From contig NC_083638.1 in the NCBI RefSeq assembly GCF_963576545.1, positions 4,244,659-4,308,658 on the forward strand: DNA of 64,000 nt, given 5' to 3'. Under the pieces are notes generated by a model, which saw nothing but the letters and a program-made list of their open reading frames with translations, did no database searches and was not told where the DNA came from. This stretch comes from Limanda limanda. Taxonomy: Eukaryota; Chordata; Actinopteri; Pleuronectiformes; Pleuronectidae. Made by a program: the position numbers and the translations under genes. This document shows positions 11,804 to 23,000 of this stretch, piece by piece; position 1 is the first letter of the stretch; every line of letters starts with the position of its first letter.

Positions 11804-12004
11804 GTGAACATGGTGTCATGTGACGGGAAGTGTCCGTCTGCCAGCATCTACAACTACAACATCAACACGTACGCTCGCTTCTGCAAGTGCTGCCGGGAGA
11901 CGGGGCTGCAGCGGCGCTCGGTGCAGCTCTACTGCAGCGGCAACGCAACCTGGGTCAGCTACAGCATCCAGGAGCCCACCGACTGCTCCTGCCAGTGGTC
12001 CTGA
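11804..12004 (+). CDS. Otogelin-like copy 1, C-terminal cystine-knot exon with stop
   Basis: 201 bp from acceptor tcctgcag to TGA. It reads [19 protein letters not shown], then [18 protein letters not shown] and ends DCSCQWS. This is the second half of a CTCK domain. Strong codon-level preservation contrasts with the missing first half. Confidence 0.72.
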   Translation: MNMVSCDGKCPSASIYNYNINTYARFCKCCRETGLQRRSVQLYCSGNATWVSYSIQEPTDCSCQWS

Positions 12005-12176
12005 ACACACACAAACACACACAGAGTACGATGTTCTGGTGCCTCTGCTGGCATGGAGGTCGAACTGCAGCTTCATCTGCAGCAGACGACGTGTGACGAC
12101 TTTATTTGTCATTTATATTTATAGCTTTGATTTTAGCCGAGAAAAGTTTTGATGCTGTAAGATGACAATTTTCAAA

Positions 12177-12182
12177 AATAAA
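12177..12182 (+). terminator. Polyadenylation signal after otogelin-like copy 1
   Basis: AATAAA 173 bp after the stop codon. Its position fits a genuine 3' end of the ancestral gene. Confidence 0.45.
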
Positions 12183-12239
12183 CGTACAAACTGCACTTGA
12201 AGCTGTTTACGTATCATTTTACCATCATCTGTAGTTAAA

Positions 12240-12440
12240 GATGGACGACATGGCTGCTCCTCAAAAGTGAAGCCAAATCATCTTGATCGCCCCTTGCTGG
12301 CTGGTTGCAGTATAATTCATAAATCTTGCCTCCTCCATGTTAGTAGTTGGGATCAGAGATATTTTGGCTTCATTTTTGATCAACAGGAGGAAGTTGAGAC
12401 GTCATCCATCTTTATTTTACTGTCCATAGTTCAAAGTTAC
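12240..12440. mobile_element. Inverted-repeat fish MITE
   Basis: The arms aaaagtgaagccaaatc and the opposite-strand match of attttggcttcattttt flank a middle with gatcgccccttgctggctgg. Related copies lie at 44,815-44,930 and 48,360-48,545. Confidence 0.5.
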
Positions 12441-13034
12441 TGTTCAAACTGCTGTAGCGCCACCCTCCTGTCAGCCTGCACACTCTCCACATCTCCTCCC
12501 ATTGTGCCTGTTTCTGTAAATAACTCAATTTCCTAATGTTTGAAAATGTTTTGAAACATCCAACACTGTGAGATTTCCCTCTTATTAAGACAAGTTATTT
12601 TAAATTTACTGATTACACACATCTTTTCGATAATCAGAGGGAGTCAGGTGAATGAACTGATTTGAATCCAGTAGTATGTGGAGCACTTTATATATTTATT
12701 GGAGTTCGATAGAGCAAAGCTGTTTTTATTTCGTGGAAACATTTGGTTCAAGCGGAGAAGAAACAAACCACACTTTGATTTGGATCAATTATCGATGACA
12801 GAAAATACAGGGAGAGCCCGGTCGAGCGTTATAGATTCATGTTTCTCTGTGGACCAAACTTCTTTCTGTGTTCGTTCATATCAAACACTGGATATTTTAA
12901 AGTTAAAGAGGATTTGTATTATATAAATGTACATTTGCATATTCAATAAATATTTCCTTTTGAAAAACTAAAAAAGGTCTTGTCTTATTATTAGATAACA
13001 TGATGCTGTGCAATATAGATGATGTTATTCCTGG

Positions 13035-13070
13035 TTATTATTATTATTATTGTTATTATTATTATTATTA

Positions 13071-13132
<62 letters not shown>
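13035..13132. repeat. (TTA)n microsatellite
   Basis: About 100 bp of nearly pure TTA trinucleotide repeat between the otogelin-like fragment and the second NLR. The long poly-Leu and poly-Ile frames over it are not coding. Confidence 0.95.
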
Positions 13133-13133
<1 letters not shown>

Positions 13134-13379
13134 CATGTCATGTTGTTCTCCTGCCCCCTGGCGGCCAAACATCGGCTGAACAGACATCAGGTCTTGATCC
13201 TGGATCATTAACAGGAGACGTTCACAGTCAGGACTCAGTGTTAAAGTTAATGTCTGGATCAATGATGATTATTAACTAAATATCATTCCAATAACAAAAG
13301 ATCAGTGAACATGAACCAGTTCATTTTCATGTGTATGAACTGGAGTTTGAACTGGGTGTTTTCAAGATAGAACTGGTTC

Positions 13380-13460
13380 AACAGGGAGGAGGAGCCTGAG
13401 AACAGGGAGCAGTCAGACTCCATTTTCACCTGGATGAGCAGAAGGAAGGAAAGTGAGCAG
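13380..13460 (+). promoter_or_regulatory. Putative 5' non-coding exon of NLR 2
   Basis: A segment ending gaaagtgagcag|gtcagtg provides a donor upstream of the first coding exon, whose acceptor (tttttccactcag) lies 7 bp before the ATG. A non-coding first exon is therefore needed. Its 5' limit is a guess and no TATA box is obvious. Confidence 0.35.
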
Positions 13461-13758
13461 GTCAGTGTGAACACAACTTTCTGAAGGTTTTACTGTCTCA
13501 CTCTCACACCTGCTGTTAACATCTGTCTGCTGATTACATGACTCTAAGTTTGTCAGTTCACACCTGGTGACAGACGTAGTTTCATGTGATCGGATCCCAG
13601 AGACAGATGTGAACAGCAGCTGTGGAACAAAGATACTTCAAAGGACTAATTAACAGAGTTAAATCACACTTTAATGTTTTATCTTCATCACATCTGTTCA
13701 TCAAGTGTTTAATAACACAACGTGTTTTCAGAATCATACGTTACTGTCACCTTAGCTG

Positions 13759-13811
<53 letters not shown>

Positions 13812-13832
13812 TATGTGTTTGTGTGTGTGTGT
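13759..13832. repeat. (TG)n microsatellite in NLR 2 5' intron
   Basis: Near-pure TG repeat about 90 bp before the first coding exon of the second NLR. Confidence 0.93.
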
Positions 13833-13923
13833 CTCCTCGCTTGGTATTTTTGGGTGTGTTTCTTGACAGACGTGTTTGTCCTGATTCCTTTGCGCTTAAA
13901 GTGTTTTTCCACTCAGACTGAAG

Positions 13924-14054
13924 ATGAGTGGTTATGTGGAGGAAGAGAAGGACAGAGCAGAGTCTCCAGGGTTCAGCTGTGTGTCTCTGAAGAGTGACTC
14001 GTCCATGACACCTCCTCCACACTTCAGTAATGAACCTGGACCCTCACACACAAA
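13924..14054 (+). CDS. NLR 2 coding exon 1 (N-terminal repeat)
   Basis: The exon begins at 13,917 after actcag; ATG at 13,924. It encodes [19 protein letters not shown] and then VSLKSDSSM and a [11 protein letters not shown] end, donor gtaagag in phase 2. This short acidic repeat is typical of fish NLR N-termini. Confidence 0.8.
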
Positions 14055-17000
14055 GTAAGAGACCAGCTAAAAACATGTGAACCTCCAAACTGAATCCTCA
14101 GAGAATGAACCAGTGAATGATGTGTTCTGAATAAAAACATGTTTGTGTTTGCAGAGGTCAGGACCACAGACTGAGAGCAGAGTCTCCAGGGTCCAGCTGT
14201 GTGTCTCTGAAGAGTGACTGGTCCATGCATCAGCCTCTGACCTTCAATAATGAACCTGGACCCTCACACACAGAGTAAGAGACTGTTTCTACTGGGACCT
14301 GCTCTGAAGAGTATCTAGTTTCCTCTAGTGTGGCCCCTGCATTAGGACACAGCTTCATTGAAGTTGGTGACTTATGTCTCAGAATCACTCAAAGAGCTCA
14401 GACCTCCACCAAGAACCAACACGCTCCTTATGAAACCACTTGGAAATTCATTAGAGACTCATTCTGATTTGGATTTGCACTAAATAACACACACTGGTAA
14501 ACATCAGTCCTCTCAACATGTCTGTGAAAGAGAATCCCCCACCCCCCCCCCGATCTTGTTCACAGACCAAATCCTTCCAGCAAGTTAACTGGTAATCTGT
14601 TCAGTGGTGTTTTATAATCCCACTAACGTACAAACCAACCAACACACAAACATTCTGGTGAAAACAAAACTTCCTTGACAGAAGTAATGACAACCTGTGA
14701 CTGTGACATGTGAGTTATCAGGAAATGTCTTCACAGAGAGAGAAAGAGGAGTCATGTTTCTGAGGAGGAGCAGTCGTCCTGCTGTGCTTTGTGTCAGGAC
14801 GTCCTGAAGGATCCAGTCTCCACCAGCTGTGGACACTGGTTCTGCAGACAGTGCATCACCTCATACTGGGACCAGTCTGGTTTTTCAGGAGACTCCTCCT
14901 GTCCCCAGTGTGGACAAAGATCCAGAACAGGAGCTGGAGCTCAGACAGCCGGTCAGAGCAGCACTGTACATGTGTCTGCTGATGTCTTCACTTCTGACAA
15001 CAGCACATGTGGTTTTATTTTGTTCCTTCATACAGCATCAACATTTAACATCGTTAGAAAAGCACAAAGTTAAAAAGCTTTTATTTTCTGTCGTTTTTCT
15101 GTATCTGATGAAAACAATCAGCAGATTCTCAGATTCTCTGCCTCTGACATTGTTTATTGTTTTTCAGCAGATCGTGGTCTGCAGGAGGTTTTAGATGAAC
15201 ATAAGCTCAGTCTGAGGAGGAGATGTGAACATGTGACTGAAGGAATTGATGAAACAGGAAGTAGAACCCTCCTCAACAGGATCTTCACTGAGCTCTATAT
15301 CACAGAGGGACAGAGTGAAGAGGTTAAAACTCAACATGAGGTGAGGCAGCTTGAGGCGGCTTCAAAGAGGAAGAGCCTCCACGACACTCCCATCAAGTGC
15401 CACGACATCTTTAAAGCCTCCACTGACCAGCAGAGCAGCATCAGAGTCGTCCTGACCTACGGCGTCGCTGGCGTTGGAAAAACCTTCTCGGTGCAGAAGT
15501 TCACTCTGGACTGGGCAGAGGGTTTAGAAAACCAAGATGTGGGTCTGCTGACTGTGCTTTCGTTCAGGGAGCTGAACCTGGTGAAGGACCAGCAGCACAG
15601 TCTCCTCACGCTGCTCCGTGTTTTCCATCCAGCGTTACAGAAGCTCACAGCAGAGACGCTCGCTGTCTGTAAACCTTTGTTCATCTTTGACGGCCTGGAT
15701 GAAAGCAGACCTTCTCTGGACTTCAACCATAGGGAGCTTGTGTCTGAGGTCACACAGAGGTCATCAGTCAACGTGCTGCTGACAAACCTCATCTGGGGGA
15801 ATCTGCTTCCCTCGGCTCTCGTCTGGATAACCTCCAGACCTGCGGCAGCCAATCAGATCCGTCCTGCATGTGTTGACAGGGTCACAGAAGTACGAGGCTT
15901 CACTGACGCCCAGAAGGAGGAGTACTTCAGGAGGAGATTCAGTGATGGTGAGCTCTGCAGCAGAATCATCTCACACATCAAGACGTCCAGGAGCCTCCAC
16001 ATAATGTGTGAAATCCCAGTCTTCTGCTGGATCAGTGCTACAGTTCTGGAGCACATGTTGACCACAGACCAGAGAGGAGAGCTGCCCAAGACCCTGACTG
16101 ACCTGTACTCACACTTCCTGCTGGTTCAGACAAAGAGGAAGAACAACAAGTACAGTGAGGGACATGAGACGACCCCACAGCAGCTGACGGAGGCTGACAG
16201 GGACGTTCTCCTGAAGCTGGGGAGGCTGGCACTTAAACATCTGAGGAAAGGAAACATCATGTTCTACCAAGAAGACCTGGAGCAGTGTGGTCTTAATGTC
16301 ACAGAGGCCTCGGTGTACTCAGGAGTTTGTACTGAGATCTTCAGAAGAGAGTGTGTGATCTTCCAGAAATCAGTCTACTGCTTTGTTCATCTGAGCGTTC
16401 AGGAGTTTCTGGCTGCAGTCTACATGTTCCACTGTTACACCAAGAGGAACACAGAAGAACTCAACAACTTCTTGGGAACATATGGGAACACAGACAGTAC
16501 CTTCTCCCTGGAAGACCTTCTGAAGAGAACCATGGAGAAATCCCTCACCAGTACAAATGGTCATCTGGACCTGTTTGTTCGCTTCCTTCACGGCCTCAGT
16601 CTGGAGTCCAACCAGAGAGTCTTAGCAGGTCTGCTGGGTCAGACAGAGAACAATCCAAAGATCATCCAGAGAGTCTTAGGAGGCCTGCTGGGTCAGAAAG
16701 AGAACAATCCTAATATCATCCAGAGAGTCTTAGGAGGCCGGCTGGGTCTGACAGGGAACAATCCAGAGATCATCCAGAGAGTCATCAACAACCTGAAGGA
16801 GATGAAGAGTGGTGACATTTCTCCTGACAGAAGCATCAACATCTTCCACTGTCTGATTGAGATGAACGACCACTCAGTTCATCGGCAGATGCAACAGTTC
16901 CTGACGTCAGAAAACAGATCGAAGGAGGAACTCTCTGAGATCCACTGCTCAGCTCTGGCCTACATGCTGCAGATGTCAGAGGAGGTTCTGGATGAGTTGG

Positions 17001-20000
17001 ACCTGAAGAAGTTCAATACATCATACCAGGGTCGATGGAGACTGATCCCAGCTGTGAGGAACTGCAGGAAGGCTCGGTGAGTCCAGACATGATCAATAAC
17101 ATGTTCAATCAGTGGAGATGAGTCGCTCTTCAAATACATCATCAGGATGTACAATAGTCCTTTAAACTACTTGTAAGCAAACCCCTCAAATAATCCATCC
17201 TAGACCCGGAGGTTTTATCCAACCTCCCCTTGCTGTCTAAAATCTTTTAAAAAATTGTAGCCAATCAGCTGTGTCAGTTTGTCGATTAAAGAAATGTCTA
17301 TGAGGACTATGAGCCAATCACAGCCTTGGCAAAAGTCACTAATGACCTTCTCATAGCTTCAGATCATGGATTTGCGTCTTTCCCAGTTCTGTTTGATATC
17401 AGTGCAGCATTCAACACAATTGACCATCAAATTTTATTACAGAGACTAGAACATTTAATCAGCATTAACAGAACCGCCCTGAACTGGTTTAAATCCTATT
17501 TTTCAGATTGCTTCCAATTCGTGGATTTATTCGCTAAAAACTAAGGAGCTCTGATTGTTTAGGTTAAAGATTTCTTTAGTTTGATGAAGAAAAAAGTTCT
17601 AAATAACATCATCCTATGTTTGCTCATAGGCATAGCAAAGAGACAGACACATTTAATTATGGTGTGGTATGTCTTCATTTGATTTTATTATCTTATTCAA
17701 TCTAACTATCTATCATTGGGACTCGTCAACAATAAAAAAACTAATGTTAAATGTATATCTCCACCTCCTGTCATTTATCTTTCTGCTCTCACAACAATAT
17801 AAAGAGATAAAAGGGATTTTTTTGGGCATTTGGAAACAGTGATTAATCATATCAATCACAGCTTCTCTGTGTTTAGGATACTAAATATCCAGAACAGAGT
17901 TCCTCTGTCAGTCTGAATGAACGCTTGAACCAAATCTGAAAGGATTCTATTGAGGAGTTTTTAATATGTTCATGAGGCAAAAAGGGGATTTACCAGGGTG
18001 AGGGTCACATGATCACGTTTTGTATGAATGTTGTGTTTTCTGATTTTATTCTAACAGATATTTTCTTTAATTACAGACTCGGTGGTTGTGACCTGTCAGA
18101 GACTCACTGGGAAGTTGTGGCCTCAGCTCTGAAGTCAGACCCCTCACATCTGAGAGAACTGGATCTGAGTAGAAACTACCTGCAGGATACAGGAGTGAAG
18201 CTGCTGTGTTCTGGACTGGAGAGTCCAAACTGTCAACTGGAGACTCTGAGGTCCTTAAATCATTCTTCACTTTTCCAACTTTCTTTCTTATTCGGCCATT
18301 ATTTATTTGAATTGTCTCAGTTCTGCTCTGCTCACTGTCCCTCAGTCATCTGTCCCTCACCCAGCCTGTCAGTCACGTCCACCTCATCAACTCTATTCAC
18401 CTGCACTCACCTGCTCCTGATCACTAAGAAAGTGTCAGTAAATAACATGTGGACTGAGGCCGAGCACTCGTCCTCCTCAGGTTTTCAAATTAAGACACAT
18501 TCTTATTGAAACACGTTGGAAAGTTGATAAGTATAGAAACAAACAGGAAGTGACATCAGGAGCCATCCCTACTTTAAACAGTGTTTTATTACACGAACCT
18601 GCTCAGTGACCAAATACACAGAGGAGAAGGAGACGAATGAAACAATGGTCCAACATATCTGATCTGATATTTATCTTCAGGTCACAGACTGGACTGAGGT
18701 CAGCAGCATGTTGAGAGTCTGTGTTGACATGACGACGATCCACAACAACAGGAGGACACATTCAAATATTCATATTTCTTTATTCAGGTTGTGGAACTGC
18801 AGACTGTCAGAGATCAGCTGTTCTTCTCTGGCTTCAGCTCTGAGGTCAAACCCCTCTCATCTGAGAGAACTGGTTCTGAGCTACAACGACCTGCAGGACT
18901 CAGGAGTGAAGGAGCTGTGTGCTTTTCTACAGAGTCCAACCTGTCGACTGGAGACTCTGTGGTCAGTTCACTGACTGACTTTTGTAGATATCATATCTAT
19001 AATACAGCATTTACACCCAATTGATCTCATTTAATTGTAATTTAACATAATTCATACATAACTTTAATGCATTCATTAATTAATCTCTGACATTTTAAAT
19101 ATTCAGCTACTTGTTAAAACACATCTGAGTTTAGTTCTGGATTTCCTAAAATGATCTGCAGGACAGAGACCGGGTCCAAATAGTATATTTTTACTGAATC
19201 AGGAATAGATTTTTGTCCAACATGTCAGATTTCATATTTATCTTCCATGTTATGAGTCCGTGCTCACATGAGTGTTTGTTTGTTATTTTCACACATGATC
19301 TCAGTTTAATTTACAGTTAAGTTTTATCTTTTATTCAGGTTGAAGAGCTGCAGTCTGTCAGAGATCAGCTGTTCTTCTCTGGCTTCAGCTTTGAGGTCAA
19401 ACCCCTCTCATCTGAGAAAACTGGATCTGAGGTTCAATGACCTGCAGGACTCAGGAGTGAAGGATCTGTGTCGTTTTCTACAGAGTCCAACCTGTCAACT
19501 GGAGACTCTGAGGTCAGTTCACAGACTGACTTCTGTAGATATAATATCAATGATACAGCATTTATACCCAATTGATCTAATTTATTTCTAATTTAACATA
19601 ATTTCTCTTCATACATAACGTGAATCCATTCATTAAATAATCTATGAAATTTTAAATATTCAGCTACTTGTTAAAATACATCTGAGTTTAGTTCTGGATT
19701 TCCTAAACTGATCTGCAGGACAGAGACCGGGTCCAAATAATCTATTTTTACTGAATCAGGACTCATTTTTAGTCCAACATGTCTGATTTCATATTTATCT
19801 TCCATTTTATGTGTCTGTGCTGATATAACTATTTTTATGTTATTTTCACATTCGAAATTAGTGTATTATTGTTATTCTTTATCCAGGTTGGATCACTGCA
19901 GTCTGTCAGCCAACAGCTGTTCTTCTCTGGCTTCAGCTCTGAGGTCAAACCCCGCTCATCTGAGAGAACTGAATCTGACTAACAACAACCTGCAGGACTC

Positions 20001-23000
20001 AGGAGTGAAGGAGCTGTGTGGTTTTCTACAGAGTCCAACGTGTCAACTGGAGACTCTGAGGTCAATACACTGACTGACTTTTTAGATCTTATATCTGTAA
20101 TACAGCATTCATACCCAATTGATCTAATTTAATTTTTATTTAACATAATTCCTCTTCATACATAACTTGAATCCATTTAGTAAATAACCTGTGACATTTT
20201 TAATATTCAGCTACTTGTTAAAACACGTTTGAGTTTACTTCTGGATTTTCTCAACTGATCTGCAGGACAGCGACCGGGTCCAAATAATTGGTGTTTACTG
20301 AATTAGGACTCGTTTTTAGTCCAACATGTCTGATTTCAGAATTATCTTCCATTTTATGAATCTGTGCTGACATAAATATTTGTGTGTTATTTTCACACAT
20401 GAGCTCAGTTTAATTTACAGTTAAGTTTGATCCTTTATTCAGGTTGAAGAGCTGCAGTCTGTCGGAGATCAGTTGTTCTTCTCTGGCTTCATCTCTGAGG
20501 TCAAACCCCTCTCATCTGAGAGACCTGGATCTGGCCTACAACCACATGCAGGACTCAGGAGTGAAGGAGCTGTGTGGTTTTCTACAGAGTCCAACCTGTC
20601 GACTGGAGACTCTGAGGTCAGACATCATGTTTAATGGAAGCATACTGCGAAAGCAACCAAACAGTTTTTTAAGGCAAAGAAGTGGAATGTTTTGCATGGC
20701 CCTAGGAGTTGACCCTTGTGGTTTTTCACACCTCTGTGTGAAGTTGAGGAATCCTGGGAGAGTGAGTTCCCTGTGCTCTGGGTTTTTCCAGAACAATGGA
20801 ACCTGTTGCACCCTGGGAGACCAAGTTCCTTGGCTTTCTCAAGAACCAAGAAACATGTTTGACTAACATGTAGGCCGAAAAGGAGGCCTGTGGTTCAACA
20901 AAAACATTTCCCAACTTCTCTATTGTCATTTTACTGCATTTATGGGTTCAAATTTACATTAAATTTTCTTGTTTTGCTGTCAAAGCACTTTATAAACTCT
21001 GTTTTTAAAAAGTGCTATATCAGTTTATTCATGTTATTGATTATCCAGGCTGAAGAGCTGCAGACTGTCAGAGATCAGCTGTTCTTCTATGGCTTCAGCT
21101 CTGAGGTCAAACACCTCTCATCTGAGAGAACTGGATCTGAGTAACAACATCCTGCAGGACTCAGGAGTGAAGGAGCTGTGTGGTTTTCTACAGAGTCCAA
21201 CCTGTCGACTGGAGACTCTGAGGTCAGTTCACTGACTGACTTTTGTAGATCTCGTTTCTATAATACAGCAGTTATACCCAATTAATCTCTTTTAATTCTA
21301 ATTTAACATAATTCATCTTTATACATTGCTTGAATCCATTCATTAAATAATCTGTGACATTTTAAATATTCAGCTACTTGTTAAAACACTGAGTTTAGTT
21401 CAGGATTTCCTAAACTGATCTGCAGGACAGAGACTGGGTCTAAATAATCTTTACTGTGTCCGGACTCGTTTTTGGTCCAACAAGTCTGATTTCATATTTA
21501 TCTTCGATGTTTTGAGTCTGTGCTGACAGATACTATCAGCACAGACTCAAACTAATATTTGTTTGTTATTTTTACACATGAACTTAGTTTAACTTACACT
21601 TAAGTTTGATCCTTTATTCAGGTTTGAGAGCTGCAGTCTGTCAGAGATCAGCTGTTCTTCTCTGGCTTCAGCTCTGAGGTCAAACCCCTGTCATCTGAAA
21701 GAATTGAATCTGAGTAACAACGACCTGCTGGACTCAGCAGTGAAGGAGCTGTGTGGTTTTCTACCGAGTCCAACCTGTCGACTGGAGACTCTGAGGTCAG
21801 ACATCAAGTGTTATTGTTAAAAGTTCAGTGTGTATAATTCTGTGACATCTAGTGGTGAAGTGTCATGTTGCAGCTGAACACCCCACCCCCCTTCTTCCAA
21901 ACCTGAAAGAGAACCTGTGGTAGCTTCAGTTGTCATAGAAACTCAAAAGGTTTAGTTTGTCCAGTCTTGGCTACTGTAAAAAAACATTGCTTCCTCTTTG
22001 GAGAAGGGACCCCTCTTCCTGATGTAAATATAAAGCATGTAAATATAATGTAGTTAAATATAAATGTCTCATTTTAGGGTGAAAATAACAAAAACAAGCA
22101 GTTTCCAACCAGCTCAGACCGCAGCAGTTTCTCACTGGTATTAAACGGCAACATCACATCTCCCTGATCCTCGCTTCTCTCCATTGGCTCCCTGTCCGTT
22201 TTAGAATTGATTTTAAGATTTTACTGATCACTTCTTAAAGCATCTGACCCCAAACTACATCACAGAATTATTGAGCCTGTGTGTTCCTGCACGCAGCCTT
22301 AGATCTTCAGGTGGATCCTGCTGTTCCAAAGTCCAGGTTGAAAACTAAACCGTGACCGTGCTTTTACCATCAGGGCCCCTCGGCTTTGGAACGGCCCCCT
22401 GAGGAGATTATGCGGAGCCAATGACATCTTTTAAATCACCTCTTAAAACCCCTTTTTATAGACTTGCTTTAATGTGATTCTGTGTTTTTACTGTTTTTCT
22501 CATTTTCACCTTTTATTTACTTGTTCATTTATCTCTATTGTCATTTTACTGCTTTTATGGGTTCATGTTTTTATTAACTTTTTTTGCTGTCATAGCACTT
22601 TGTAAACTGTTTTTAAAACTACTATATCAATAATGTGTATTATTGTTATTCTTTATCCAGGTTGGAGGGCTGCAGTCTGTCAAAGGTCAGCTGTTCTTCT
22701 CTGGCTTTAGCTCTGAGGTCAAATCCCTCTCATCTGAGAGAACTGGATCTGAGTAGAAACAACAACCTGCAGGACTCAGCAGTGAAGGAGCTGTGTGGTT
22801 TTCTACAGAGTCCAACCTGTCGATTGGAGACTCTGAGGTCAGTTCACTGACTGACTTTTGTCGATCTCATATCTATAATACAGCATTTATGCCCAATTGA
22901 TCTCATTTAATTATAACTTAACATAATTCCTCATCATACATAACTTAATCCATTAATTAATTATTCTGCAGATCTCATATCTATAATACATCATTTATAC

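Larger units (their letters stand above)
6306..11883 (+). repeat. Segmental duplication, copy 1
   Basis: From the last LRR exon, through the 3' flank, to the codons for YARF in the cystine-knot exon, this block is colinear and highly similar to 24,906-30,632. Indels include a loss of about 280 bp here near 10,495 that removes one exon. Identity ends in the middle of an exon, at the point where copy 2 becomes a minisatellite. Confidence 0.85.
10118..12004 (+). pseudogene. Otogelin/otogelin-like C-terminal fragment, copy 1
   Basis: Three exons encode the C-terminus of an otogelin-family glycoprotein (an acellular inner-ear matrix protein related to mucins and VWF): a TIL/cysteine-rich exon, a C8/VWC-like exon, and the end of a C-terminal cystine knot. 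The knot sequence [17 protein letters not shown] with final DCSCQWS is typical of OTOG/OTOGL rather than of gel-forming mucins. No upstream otogelin exons are visible before 10,118. Compared with copy 2, the 210-bp exon is deleted; since it is phase-symmetric, its loss keeps frame. The exon ending at 10,635 is phase 1 while the knot exon at 11,804 needs phase 0. Direct splicing would therefore hit a TGA at once, and an exon coding the first half of the knot appears to be missing. Calling it a pseudogene is an inference; alternatively it could be the tail of a longer diverged gene. Confidence 0.6.

Noticed and set aside
10118..12004. Gel-forming mucin (MUC2/MUC5) C-terminus
   Set aside because: The [17 protein letters not shown] form of the knot fits otogelins better than mucins.
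13035..13132. Poly-Leu/poly-Ile proteins
   Set aside because: Translation of a TTA microsatellite.
17326..17544. Host gene exon in NLR 2 intron
   Set aside because: The protein is a LINE reverse transcriptase piece with broken frames upstream.
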